A stretch of DNA of 64,000 bases from Salticus scenicus. Taxonomy: Eukaryota; Arthropoda; Arachnida; Araneae; Salticidae. Both the position numbers and the translations under genes were made by a program. The stretch is taken from the NCBI GenBank assembly GCA_963930645.1, contig OZ005654.1:264977700-265041699 (forward strand). Reading direction: 5' to 3'. Shown in pieces: positions 23,297 to 35,587 of the stretch. The notes under the pieces were generated by a model that was not told where the DNA came from, made no database searches, and worked only from the letters and a program-made list of their open reading frames with translations. The number at the start of each line of letters is the position of its first letter. Positions within the stretch are counted from its first letter, which is position 1.

Positions 23297-24034
23297 TATA
23301 CCTTATCAAATTATCAACGTATTACTTAGCCGCAGCAACGCGTGGCCGGGTCTGCTAGTATATATATATATATAATGGATGTAAAACTAAATTGTACTTT
23401 TTTTTCCACATTTTACTGTATATTTATTAAACATTTATAAACGTTTATAATATTTTCAATACCGTTTTATGTGTTTTATTTTACATCTTTATGTATGATG
23501 ACATTTACGTTTCGAAAGATGCGATATTAAACCATGTTACACAATAAAAATATAGTATTCAAATAATTAAATTTAATGGTGGATTTAAAATTAATGAGAT
23601 AAATGCTGACTTATGCTAATCATTGTTAAATATTGATATACTAGCGTCTGCAGTTTTACTTCTTTTTTATCCAATGACAGAAATGTTGTATTTTTATTAC
23701 AAGAAATTCATGACTTACATTTTATGCACGTTTTGTATCAGAATATAAATAGAGAAACGAAATATCTGAGAAAAATATTACTACATTTAAATTTAAAATC
23801 TCTTGGAAAGTCTAATCTACCAGTAAAATAATACTAATTTTATAGATCAATGCAATCGTGGCTTAATGTATGTATCTGCTTTGTTATTATTTTCCAAAAC
23901 GTTAGTGTTTTCCTTAAATTCATTTCCTTAAGTTTGTTTACTTTTTCTCACTTTCCGTATAATTTTATGTACATACATAGAATGAAAGCATTTGTAGTTG
24001 GAAAATTCTGACTTAAATATTCAAAGGTATTACA

Positions 24035-24305
24035 CACTGTAAAAAATGTTTTCTTAAAATGAGCTAAATTGTCTCAAAATAGCTTCGAAACAATATATAC
24101 TTAAATTTGAAAACCCATGTACTCATTTTTGAGTATATTGACATGTCAAACATGGGGATATTGGGATTCTTATTGGTCAACTCCATTTTTGAGCATGTCA
24201 ATATACTCAAAAATAAGTACATGGGATTTCAAATTTAAGTAAATATTGTTTCGAAGCTATTTTGAGACAGTTTAGCTCATTTTTAAGAAACCACTTTTAA
24301 CAGTG
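24035..24305. mobile_element. Palindromic MITE, ~270 bp
   Basis: Starts CACTGTAAAAAATG and ends TTTTAACAGTG. The two halves are inverted copies through TGAGCTAAA, TAGCTTCGAAACAAT, CCCATGTACT and ATATTGACATG, leaving a short loop near 24140-24175. TA flanks on both sides fit a TA target site. Confidence 0.8.
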
Positions 24306-26159
24306 TAGGTTAACAAATATATATATATATATTATTATTATTAAAAGTTCGTACGCTTTTTTATTGAAACATTATGTTCGCATGAAAAGCTTTCACATTT
24401 TTTATATTGAACAAAAATTTTCATGCTTGTTTAAAATATATCTCAATTGTCATTGTCAAACTATAAAAAACTGCTATGAAGACAAGTTAAATTAAATTAA
24501 ACATAATTTTAAGTATGAAACTAGAACTAAAAATTTTAATTTGTTGCTATTGTTTATAGCTAATGCTCAGTTAATATTCATTATTACTGTTAATATTCAT
24601 AATATTTGGCATTTTAATGATGCCATATGAAAGATATGCATTAATGTTTATTGGTCTATCACGAATTGGACGACAATTTGTAATTTTAGCTTTAGTGTAT
24701 TTTCAAATTTCAATGATTTATAACTCATTAATTAATTATCCTAAATATTTAATCAGTTAAACGACGCTTATTTTATATGCATCCATTTTTGTTGACTTTA
24801 AATTTCCAAATAAATATTTTATTTAAACAAATGTAGATAAAATTTTCATCATAAATTTCTTAAAATCTAAAATATTAATTACATTATTATTTTAATTACA
24901 TGCTTTAATAAACATCCTATAAATGACCATTTACAAAAAGTAATTTGCTAGGGCGTAATTCTTTATATAAATATAAATAAAATGGTTATTCTTACAAATT
25001 AACTGAAACCACATTTGTAGTACAGTATTTAGAATACTATAAATAATTATGACTCTACTTTACAAAATCAATTTGTGCATACAAAATTGCCTGAAGTAAA
25101 ATAAATTAAGCCATCACATTACAGCATGTCTGAAGAATTTTGAAGTGAATTAAGCAAACCATTTTATCTTGATTATCAAAATAATAATGCGCTTAGGGAA
25201 TAATTTAGTAATTGTGAATAATTAGCATGTTTTACACATTTAAAACTAATGAAGCTCAGCATTATTTCCTCTGTAGTAATTATGTTTAAATTAAAATGAA
25301 TAATATAGGGTGACTGATTACTATTATACTGACTACTATTATATTTAAAATATATGTATTATTTAGTGAATGCTGATATTCATTAATCTGATACATTTTA
25401 AATTGCAACTTTTTATTTGTCAAAAATTATTATCTACAATAAGTGGATAAATATCCAAATTTAGATTACTAAAATTGATATTGTATGTTGCAATTTATTT
25501 TGCTTCATCCATTTTTTAAAAGTTAATTTATTTTTTCTAATTTCTAAAATAAGGTTTTGAAAATTGCTTTTTAGATGTCGTTTTATAAAATGAAAGCTTT
25601 AAATTTATTGAAATCTTTACTATGGTGCATACAAAAAATAAAAAAATAATGTAAATATAAATAAATAAATAAATAAACACACACACACATATATATATAT
25701 CGTACGTTTATAAAATATCTGAAACTCATTTTTTCTTTTTAAGCGAATTTAAATTATCAATAGTTAATGATAAAAATTGTTATTAAAATAACAATCACAA
25801 TAGATTTTCTATTGAAATTGCTACTTACTTTATATTGAATTGCCTTAGTTCCTCATGAATTATTCTGAAAATTTTACATTTTTTTTTTCTTGTAAATTGT
25901 TTTTAATAGTTTTCTAAAATATGCATTATCAATCCATTGTAATACAAGCGAATTTTTAAATTAACATATATATATATATATCAAATAATATTCGTATTTT
26001 ACATATTTTGTGGATAATCATGTGGATTTATCAGCGGTAATAGTGTGCTAAAACAATTACTTTTTGTATTATTTCTTACATCTAAAAATTTTCCTTCAAA
26101 AAATTGTAGGCAATTTTTAAAATGTCTCAATTTTTCTTTCGATATTCTATTTTCATTGT

Positions 26160-26196
<37 letters not shown>

Positions 26197-26245
26197 TAAT
26201 CTTCATCTGTTAACATTTTTATTTGCAATTCTTAACAATGTCTAA
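24306..26245. other. AT-rich, no gene seen
   Basis: Very AT-rich with (TA)n runs near 24317, 25690, 25965 and 26164 and an (AAAT)n/(CA)n run near 25655-25700. Nothing else recognised. Confidence 0.7.
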
Positions 26246-26458
26246 TCTTTATATATATATTTCTTTTGTGCGTGTGTATGTCACTGAACTCCTCCTAAAC
26301 GGCTGGACTGAGTTTAATGAAATTTTTTGTGTGTCTTCAGGTGGATTCGAGAATGGTTTAGATTTACAAATGAAAGTTGTAACTTAATTAGTTCTTTCTT
26401 AATTAATTTTTAACCAACTCTTTCAACAACTTTTCCACCTAGATGGCGTGAGTTGTCG

Positions 26459-26715
26459 TAAACACGATGTCAGAATTTATTTAATGTTGAAATGAAAAAG
26501 GAATTTTTAACCGTATCTTACGAAGTGTTTAAAATATTTTTTCAAAATTAATATTTTTAGAATCGTAACCGTATCTTACGAAGTGTTTAAAATATTTTTT
26601 CAAAGTTAATATTTTAGAATCGTAAACACGATGTCAGAATTTATTTAATGTTGAAATGAAAAATGAATTTTTAACCGTAAGTGTTTAAAATATTTTTTCA
26701 ACGTTAATATTGTTA
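26459..26715. repeat. Short direct repeats inside the Helitron
   Basis: AACACGATGTCAGAATTTAT occurs at about 26460 and 26625, and CCGTATCTTACGAAGTGTTT at about 26511 and 26568 with a shortened third copy near 26677. Nested duplications of ~56 and ~165 bp in the region where Rep coding sequence would be expected. Confidence 0.8.
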
Positions 26716-26821
26716 AAATGTTAAAATTAGCTAAAATGGTATATTCTTTTAAAAAATTCGTCAATATCGGAGTTATTTTATGTTAAAATGAAAAATGAAT
26801 TTTTAGGCCATTATTATTTGG

Positions 26822-29425
26822 GCAGATGGAAAATGTACTAAAAGTTTTCCGAAAAATTTCACGATCACAAATGTTGACGGATATCCAATATATCGTCGAA
26901 GAAATCCCGATAATGGAGGACAATCTTATCATCTATGGCGGTCATCTATGTCAACAACATAAATATTGACATTGATAACCGTTGGGTGGTCCCATATTCG
27001 CCTCTGCTGAGCAAAACATTCAATGCTCATATTAATGTTCAGTTCTGCAGTTCAGTGAAGAGCATCAAATACATTTGCAAGTATGTGAATAAAGGCAGTG
27101 ATATGGCTGTATTTCGAGTTGAAAATACCAATGTGAATGCTCCTCCGGTGAATAACAACGATGAAATAACACTTTACCAAATTGGCCGGTACGTCAGCTC
27201 CAATGAAGCTGTTTGGTGTATATTTGGTTTCCCAATTCATGAACGGGATCCAGCAGTTCTTCATTTAGCCGTCCATCTTGAAAATGGCCAGCGCGTATAT
27301 TTCACGAGCGAGACAGCGATTGATCGTGCTATAAATCCACCAAAAACTACACTCACCGAATTTTTTGAATTGTGTAATCGTGCGGGTGCTTTTGATGCTT
27401 TTGCACGAACATTACTCTATTCAGAAGTACCACGCTTTTTCACATGGGCTCCAACATAAAAATGGATGCCCCGCAAGCAAGGCACGCCGATTGATGCATG
27501 TCCCGGTTTATTCAAATCAAACACCTTGGGACGAGTATTTACAGTCAATCCAAGGCAGACTGAGTGCTTTTATCTTCGACTGTTATTGGTTAATGTCATC
27601 GGCCCTTTGTCATTTCAAGATTTACGTAAAGTGAATGGACAACAGTATCCAACGTATAAAGATGCATGCCTTGCACTCGGCTTGCTGGAAGACGACAACC
27701 AGTGGGAGTGTATGCTTGCTGAAGTAGGACTGAACTGTACAGCAAAACAAATTCTTCTACTATTCGCTATAGTGTTGACTACATGTTTTCCGGCCCGAGC
27801 AGAGACATTATGGGATAATCACAAAGATTCAATGACTGATGATATATAGCATCAGCATCGTTCACGGTGCATAGATCTAACGATAGTATTCAGTGACACT
27901 ATGTACAATGAAGCATTGATTGCTATTGAAGATCTTTGCATTATCATTGCCAACTTACCACTCAGTCATTTCGGTATGCATTCAACAAATCGAAATGCAT
28001 CTGATTTAATAAGCACTGAATTGAATCGTGAACTACAATACAATACTGTAGAAATGGCAGCGATTGTTGCTCGCAATGTCCCACTAATGAATGAAGAACA
28101 AAGAACCATTTACGACCGCATCATGCTCGCAGTTTTGGCAGGACAAGGTGGATTCTTTTTTTTTGGGGGGTGCACCAGGTGGAACTGGCAAAACATTCCT
28201 TATTTCGCTAATTCTCGCCGAAATACGATCAAATAATGGCATCGCATTGGCTGTTGCATCATCTGGCATTGCGGCAACTTTATTGGATGGAGGCAGAACA
28301 GCTCATTCATTATTTAAACTGCCACGAAATATTCAAAATAACCCAGACGCAGTGTGCAACATAAAATAACAATCGTCCATGACCACAGTGCTGAAATAGT
28401 GTAAAATTCTTATCTGGGATTAATGCACTATGGCACTCAAACGTTCGATTGAGGCGTCGAACAGGACATTGAAAGATATAAAAAACAACAACAAACTATT
28501 TGGCGGCACTCTATTACTCTTTTGAGGTGATTTCAGACAAGCACTTCCCGTTATTCCGCGTTCAACACACGCTGATGAGATCAACGCGTGCTTAAAATCA
28601 TCGTCATTGTGGCTTAATGTTGAAAAAGTACACCTGAAAGTAAATTTGTGCGTTCAAAAGCTTCAAGATCCATCCGCTGAAACATTCTCAAAACAATTGT
28701 TAGATATCGGCGATGGAAAAGTTACTACAGATGAAACTGGATGCATAAAATTACCGACCGATTTCTGCACAATCATTGATTCTCAAGATGCTCTTATTGA
28801 CCAGATATTTCGCGATGTACACAGACGATACACAAATCTTGAGTGGCTGGCAGAAAGAGCAATTTTAGCAGAAAAAAATGTGGACGTCAACAAATTGAAT
28901 CTCAAGATACAACATTTGTTACCAGGAGACTTGCGATGCCACCGAAGCTGTAAATTATCCAAAAAAGTTTTTAAACTCATTGGATTTACCAGGCATGCCA
29001 CCGCATATTTTACAACTGAAGGTTGGATCTCCGGTTATTTTGCTTCGTAATTTGAACCCACCACGATTGTGCAACGGCACGCGATTAGTCATAAAAAAAT
29101 TAATGAAAAATGTTATCGAAGCCATCATTTTAAATGACGAATTCCGAGGGGAAAATATATTACTACTGCGAATCCCTATTATACCCACAGATGCGCCAAT
29201 TCAATTTAAACGCCCTCAATTTCCAATTAGATTGGCATTTGCAATGACTATCAATAAGTCTCAGGGCCAAACGATGTCTGTCTGTGGCTTAGATTTGAGC
29301 ACATCATGTTTTTCACACGGACAATTATACGTGGCTCTCGAGTGGGCAAACCATCCAGTTTGTTTGTATTGGCGAAAGATGGGATAACAAAAAATATTGT
29401 ACACTCTGTTGCATTAAGGGATTGA
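26822..29425 (+). pseudogene. Helitron Rep/helicase pseudogene
   Basis: The family encodes a protein with an HUH-type Rep nuclease and a PIF1-like helicase that drives rolling-circle transposition. Visible in order: a late Rep segment (GKCTKSFPKNF, DGYPIYRRR), a frameshift near 26935, then NRWVVPYSPLL and the twin-tyrosine motif YICKYVNKG (about 27070-27095); the linker to ~27850; the Walker A GAPGGTGKT (about 28167-28193); helicase motif GDFRQ (about 28526); and the C-terminal LAFAMTINKSQGQT and GLDLSTSCFSHGQLYVA. Lesions: stop TAA 27457, stop TAG 27847, a frameshift in a T/G run near 28155-28170, stop 28367, a stop replacing the Walker B glutamate (IWD*C, about 28410), TGA just before GDFRQ, a frameshift near 28980-29040 and another near 29345. 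The N-terminal Rep domain with the HUH motif is missing. It cannot be functional. Confidence 0.92.
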
Positions 29426-29676
29426 TATTGTTTTTTAGTAATATTGTTATAAGTAGCGATATGTATATAATTTTAAAGAATCAGTTTTAAGAAATTAAAA
29501 AATAAATGATTGGGGTTTTGTTATTTTTATATTCTTTCACCGTTCACAGCGCTCCATACATCTTCCACTTATATACCACATCCTTACACACTTACAATAA
29601 GTTAGTTATTTTTTTTCTAGCAAAATATTCTCTAGAAATAATTTATATGACAAAACAACGTTTGTCGGGTCAGCTA

Positions 29677-29677
<1 letters not shown>

Positions 29678-29731
<54 letters not shown>
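29678..29731. repeat. (AT)n microsatellite
   Basis: About 26 AT units between the Helitron 3' end and the next TIR element. It supplies the TA target site for the latter. Confidence 0.95.
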
Positions 29732-29733
<2 letters not shown>

Positions 29734-30294
29734 GGGTGATTCAAAATAGATGTTACAGCGATTATCTCGTAAACTAAGAACGATAGAAACAAACTTCCAA
29801 TTACAAAATTGGTGCAAATTAAGAGTAGATTTCAGATATGGCATTCATTTGTACAAGGGGCTGTATACATATTAAATACGAAATTTAATTTTTATACCGC
29901 CCCTCCTATCATATGACTTATATTTAGAAAAATATTCTCCTCGCTCTAACAATCAAAATAAAAAAAAAATCATCTCTCTAAGTCAAATTCTCGCTGAGTT
30001 ATTGCAATTTGAAAATTCTAGCATTTTTCGCCAAGTCTTAAGGGGTTGTATCAAAAGTGAGAAATTGTAATTACTATTGCTTTTGTAATACGACACACGT
30101 TGATCAGCGTTTCGGGGGGGGGGGGGCGAGAAATCATTCAGGGAAACACGGCTATTTTAACCTGTAATGTCTCTCTTTCTCCTAGTGAATACACAAGAGA
30201 ATACTCACTGATAATTTAACAAATAAAATTTATGAATAATTTATGTACTAAAAGGGAATTTTCAAATTCATTTTTTTTTTTCTTTTTCTATATA

Positions 30295-30968
30295 CATTCT
30301 CTTACTCATATACAAGGTGTAGAGAAAGAAATGTTTTTGAGTCAAATTTCCGAAAATTAGTTTTTGTTATATTAGCACGTTTTCAGGTTCTCTGAATTCA
30401 AAAATCATGTTTTTAGCGGTTGGTCTCTCTCTCTCTCTCCTTGTGTAAGTGTGTCTGTGTAATATTAGAATATCTCAAGAACAAATAGTAGCAGAAAATC
30501 TAAATTCGATATTCTAAATCCGTATCATATTACGGTGCTACACTAAAGTATACGTTACGATCAGACAATTGATTGTTTACAGGGTCATCCAAAAGAATTC
30601 ACATACATTACGTCTGTGAGAGAAATTTCTCATATGTACAGTGTGGCATGTATAGACTGCCCTAAACAAAATGAAAAGAACAAATTTTTTATACGCATAA
30701 AAGCATGTTTTATGTAGATTGTGGTATAGCAACCATTCATCATTCATTTACAGGGTTACCCAGAGTATTTCGATATATTGGAGCTATACTTGGGAATTGC
30801 TGGAAGTGTATTTTATTTTGTGTTACCCATTTTACATATAACACTAAATTTACGTATACAAAGTCATGTGTATATAGTTTATAGACAATATACAGGGCTA
30901 CCTAAAATTAAGGTAAATTTTTTTTTTATTATTATTATTAAATGTAATTGGTGTAAGCGTTTGCTGCT

Positions 30969-31007
<39 letters not shown>

Positions 31008-32195
31008 CCCGAAGAACACTGCTGACACAGAACGAAAAATTAATTTCTCATACCCATACTGTAAACAAAGTAGTTTTTGGAGAGCGATTTTTTTTCTGTA
31101 CAATATCACATTTTAAGGCCTCCTGAATACGAAAGGTAAATTTTTATTCGTTGATCTGTATATATATGAATTATCAGCCTAATTTAACAACAAATAATCT
31201 GGTGTGCCACTCACATGACTTTCTCTTACCCTGAAATTTAATACCTTAAATACAGGTTGGAAATTAAGAGGTAACATAAAGAGTACTGTTATGTAAACCT
31301 ATGTTAAAATAATTCAAATTAGGCTTCGGAAGAGTTTCATATGATAATTAGTTCTGTGTGAGAGGGGAATCTCCTGAAATTATCCGACGCAGGCAATAAT
31401 CAAACTTTAAAAAACTTGACTTTGGTAATAAGGAAGCCTCAAAACGTGTAAATACACAAAACACAAGCGTTGCATATTTAGCTTAAAAACATACATTATT
31501 TATCATATGTCTATGCGGAATTCATTTCCTTTCCTGAGCAGCTTTCCTGGACATGGTAAAATATTATATTAAAGCACTTTCACTAGCAATAAAAAAGAAT
31601 ATTATAGCTTAAATATTTTCAACCCTGTATATTTTTTGAAAAATATGTACAAACCACAAAGCGCACCTAAATATAAACCTATAGTAATAATATACGGAAC
31701 AACCTAAAATGCACTTCCAACAATTTTCAGCTATTGTCGCATTATAATCTAATTATTTTGTGTAGCCCTGTAAATGAACTGAGAATAATTTCCCTGCCAT
31801 ATTCTACATGAGGCATGTTTTTATGCATATAAAAAATATATATTCATTTCATTTGGTTTAGTGCAGTCTATAGGTGTTAAACTCTACTTACCTGCAATTT
31901 TCCCCATAGACGTAATGTATTTGAATATTCTTGAGTGTCCCTGTACACGAACCATTTGCTTCATCTCAATGAAAAGCTTAGTGTAGCATCCCTATATGAT
32001 ACATATTTAAAATACCAAGTTTGGAATATCTGCTGCTATTTGTTCTTGAGATATGCTGATAACAGACAGACACACACACACAGACCAACCGCTAAAAACA
32101 CGATTTTCATATTCCTCAAAACGTGTAAATATAACAAAAACACACTTTCGAAAATTTGGCCCCAAAACAATACTTTCTCTACCTTATGGGTATGA
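30295..32195. repeat. Internal foldback nested in the 29732-33801 element
   Basis: The left half 30295-30900 is an inverted, diverged copy of 31640-32195. Matching segments are GTTTTTAGCGGTTGGTCT, ATATCTCAAGAACAAATAG, ACATTACGTCT, a TAGACTGC(C/A)CTAAAC word and CATTTACAGGG(T/C)TA. It is richer in substitutions than the outer TIRs, so it is probably older. Poly(T) of ~37 at 30970-31007. Confidence 0.75.
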
Positions 32196-32672
32196 GAAAG
32201 TAATAACTACAGGAAATGCGAATTTGATACTTTGGATTCCATATCTAGTTGCCACTTGAAAAGTTGATCAAGGTTTTCAAGTTTTAAGGAAATTGATAAC
32301 AGACTTGATTTATGTTTTGATAAGTATAGGCACTATAATTAAACAGGGGTTGAGAAGGGCGGTAACCCCCTTGACATAGGATTATACATCTATACCATAT
32401 TATATTCTATACAAAACATTATTTTAGAATATTAACAATAAATATGAATTTCCTTATGATTTTTACAGTATAAAGTTATTTAAATGTAACTTATAAGAAT
32501 ATCTGTCCCAAAACGCATTTTTTGTGCGTTCCTGTACATAAACCAATTGTAGAGAATTAATTAATGCCATTTTAAATAGGGAATATCATATAGTTAACCT
32601 GAATAACATATGTCATTTCTCAAAATATTTATAGACGCTGGGGATGGGCAGACGGACAGATGGACAGTCAGA

Positions 32673-32706
<34 letters not shown>

Positions 32707-32734
32707 CAAATTGAAATCTTATTCAAAGTAATTA

Positions 32735-33085
32735 AATTTTGGTTTATAGAAATATCTTCACATAGAACGCAATGCTTTGGAATACTTTCGGGTGTCCCTG
32801 TATACAAACCAGTGATGGTGTTTTCTCCATTTTCTATAGAAAATATCCGATAGAAAACTATAATAACGTATTTCAATTTTATTAATATATGCATAAATTA
32901 AAGGTATTAAAATATGGTTTATAAAAATACCTCTCATAGAACACGATGCCTTGGAATACTTTCGGGTGTCCCTGTGCACAAGCTAGCAGAGGTATTCACT
33001 ACATTTTCTATAAGGAACATCCGATCGTGAACTCAACATCTATCAGTTTCAGGGAATTCTATGAATATTCCCGGGAGTTAGAGCG
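32735..33085. repeat. Tandem repeat, ~177-bp period
   Basis: Two units (about 32735-32850 and 32912-33030) share TGGTTTATA(G/A)AAATA, CTTTCGGGTGTCCCTGT, ATTTTCTATA and ACATCCGAT-type words. A poly(A) of ~30 lies just upstream at 32675-32704, after GACGGACAGATGGACAGTCA. Confidence 0.65.
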
Positions 33086-33803
33086 CGGACACACAGAAAG
33101 ACGGATGGACAGACAGACAAATCGAAGTCATTAACACTTTCCAATCTTGCTGGAATTGTTGAAGAGCCGAAGTCATTAAATTTTTCAACCATGATGGAAA
33201 GTGGTAAAAATAAAGCACGAAAATTTTACACGGTTTTGCTAGTCTTTTAATTTTTTCCCTCTCTTAACGTGTTTTAATTTGCAGGTGACCCCCCTAAGAA
33301 ATTTAAGTATTAAATTTTTTAACAATACGAAATAATGTAAATTTGCATCAAGTTCTTAAAACTGTTGATTTCACGCGTTTGAACGATTTTAGTTGCTGTT
33401 TTAAAACAAAGGATCTTTTTTAATTTTTTCTCATCTCATAGATAACCCCCTAAAGTGAGCTCGTTGGCGTTGAAAAATAGATGCCAAAATTGAAAAAAAA
33501 GTGGTGTAAGTCATCATTTTCAAATTGCAATAACTCAGCGAGATTTTGACTTAGAGAGATGATTTTTTTTTTATTTTGATTGTTACAGCGAGGAGAATAT
33601 TTTTCTAAATATAAGTCACATGATAGGAGGGGCCGTATAAAAATTAAATTTCGTATTTAATATGTATACAGCCCCTTGTACAAAATAAATTCCATATCTG
33701 AAATCTACTCTTAATTTGCTCTAATTTTGTAATTGGAAGTTTGTTTCTAGCTTTCTTAGTTTACGAGATAATCGCTGTAACATCTATTTTGAATCACCCG
33801 GTA

Positions 33804-35030
33804 TATATATTTCGTCCCAATGGTAACCCTTCTGTTTCGTACTCTTTTGTTTAATTTTTATACAATATTTCATATATTTCTTTTATTAAATTTAAGATTT
33901 TGTTTAATGTGTAAATCAAAATTTAATTTTTTTTTATTAATAATCATTTTGAGTGAAATTAAATATTAAATAAAATTTAGATTCCCCCGGACAAATACAG
34001 CGCTAAATTCTCGATTTTGGCTCCTAGTTATTCTAACATTAAAAAAAAAAAAATCAAAAAAGAAAGAAATGAATTTTAAGGAGTATTCTCCAGAGGATGT
34101 ACGGTTGTTTTCAACAACTTTGTATCATTTTTGTTAGAGTTCTACTCGAAAATCCGGATTTTGCAAAAATTCCTTCCAAAAATCAATCCCCCCCCCCCCC
34201 CCCCCCACTCATCACCCACTTAAAAATCGAAAAACCAATTGCAGATAATGTTTTTTTTTTTTACCGTGAAGAAATTTAGAGCCGAGTTCTTGCTCACAAA
34301 CGTGTTTTTCCCTTCTGCCCCTCAAGCGGTTAGGGGAAAATTTCTTCTTAGTGTTCTAAAATCAACCCCTACACAAAGATTCGTGACTCTGTTTTCAACA
34401 CCTTTCTTACAATTTATGGTATAGTTCTAACAGTAAATCTGGCTTTGTAATAATCTCTCATAGAATTGCTATGACTGTGTTCAGTCAGTCGATGAGTGAG
34501 TGTGTCATTCTGTTTACTCTTTTATATATGTAGATTATTGACAAAAAAATGTATGAATGTAAAATATCGATTTTATCAATTTTGAAATATATGGATGAAG
34601 AATTACACTTTTCACAAAATTTAACTACAATTTACATAATAAAAACTGTTTAATTAATTAAAGTAGAATGAATACTTTTATATATACTATAAATGTGAAA
34701 ATAAATGTGAAAATAAGATCTACTTTAGCTCCAATTATTTTATGCATTAATCATAATTATGCATAATTTAAAGTATAAATGAAATAAAACTTCTAATTGG
34801 TGTTTCGCATATTTGTATGAATTGTAAGTAATAAGAAAAAATCAACATTCATTGCGTGAACTTTTTGTGGGATGCCGCAAATCCAATGAATTTATTTGTA
34901 AATTTATATTTTTATAATAAGCTTGTTCATATATGTATTTCAATTAATATACATTTGATTAAATTTATTAGCAATTATTTCCTTCACACGCACACACCAA
35001 AAGATGAAGGTTATTAAAAGTTATAATTTT
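33804..35030. other. AT-rich, no gene seen
   Basis: Poly(C) run at about 34189-34206 and A/T runs; frames near 34097-34424 run through these and are not credible genes. Confidence 0.65.
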
Positions 35031-35360
35031 AAGTCTTTGTCTGTGTGTGCGCCTGCAGTATTGAAATTTCGAAACAAACAGACCGATTTGAATGCGGTTC
35101 TTTTTATTAGAAAACTGTGCACGGATTCATACGTAAATGAGATCATTTAAGTATGTGGAAAATATACTTTGAGCGAATCTGAAACGATCGCATTTCGCGT
35201 TAGATGTTTGGGAATACGAACTGTCGATAAAACAAAAAACTTCATAGGAAATTTAACTAGAGCTATGCAATGGGTATCTGGTGTCGGATTCACCCAGCGG
35301 AATGGTCCAAAAACATGCCATCCCAAATTTTATCTTTCTTTGAGCATTTGAGTTTGAGGA
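35031..35360 (+). other. Mixed-composition segment, possible Helitron-like 5' piece
   Basis: TCTTTGTCTGTGTGTGCGCC followed by AACAGACCGATTTGAATGCG resembles the 5' phrase of the Helitrons at 21329 and 26246, but no CTRR-T end could be paired with it. A 60-codon frame (35169-35351, no ATG) has a mixed composition but no recognised domain. Confidence 0.25.
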
Positions 35361-35483
35361 ACTTACACGTCTCATTAGTGCTACGCTATGGACAATTTAT
35401 GATGATCCATCTCTGAAGAGAATCTGAAAAATGAAGAAAGGAACATGCCATCATGATTTTGATTCTTCACGGAGGGGATCGTA

Positions 35484-35555
35484 AAAAAAAATAAATAAAT
35501 AAATAAAAAATAAATATATAAATAAATAAATAAATAAATAAAGATGAATAAAGAA

Positions 35556-35583
<28 letters not shown>
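35484..35583. repeat. (AAAT)n microsatellite and poly(T)
   Basis: AAAT units from about 35489 to 35543, then a T-run of ~24 at 35558-35582. Confidence 0.9.

Positions 35584-35587
<4 letters not shown>

Larger units (their letters stand above)
21329..23358 (+). mobile_element. Non-autonomous Helitron, ~2.03 kb
   Basis: Starts A|TCTGTATATATATATAAAT and continues with the phrase CCGATTTTAATGAAATTTTG, the kind of 5' end seen in arthropod Helitrons. It ends GCGTGGCCGGGTCTGCTAG|T at 23358, that is CTAG before T with a short GC-rich stem just upstream, matching the CTRR-T 3' rule and insertion between A and T. There is no target duplication and no Rep/helicase coding sequence, so it is non-autonomous. 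Two related MITEs (22821-23054, 23121-23296) and a dispersed repeat (22053-22190) lie inside. Confidence 0.75.
26246..29677 (+). mobile_element. Decayed autonomous-type Helitron, ~3.43 kb
   Basis: 5' end A|TCTTTATATATATATTTC followed by GTGCGTGTGTATGTCACTGA and the characteristic CTGGACTGAGTTTAATGAAA. 3' end CAACGTTTGTCGGGTCAGCTAG|T at 29677, followed by (AT)n. Inside is a broken Rep/helicase gene on the same strand (26822-29425). The element is much shorter than a complete one: the N-terminal half of the Rep region is absent and replaced by 26340-26820, which holds local direct repeats. Confidence 0.88.
29732..33801. mobile_element. TIR transposon, ~4.07 kb, TA target site, no transposase
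   Basis: Terminal inverted repeats of about 300 bp: CCGGGTGATTCAAAATAGAT at 29732 and its complement ending CACCCGG at 33801, flanked by TA on each side. The arms (29732-30035 and 33515-33801) pair through CTGTATACATATTAAATACG and CTCTCTAAGTCAAA. The TA duplication fits a Tc1/mariner-type mechanism. No transposase frame exists inside; the interior is a second foldback (30295-32195) followed by a tandem repeat (32735-33085). G-run at 30115-30127. Confidence 0.8.

Noticed and set aside
28955..29188. Minus-strand frame over the Helitron helicase
   Set aside because: Shadow of the plus-strand helicase C-terminal region, whose motifs are clear.
30778..31116. 112-codon frame with poly-Phe
   Set aside because: Runs through a 37-T tract inside a non-coding transposon; its minus-strand shadow is poly-Lys.
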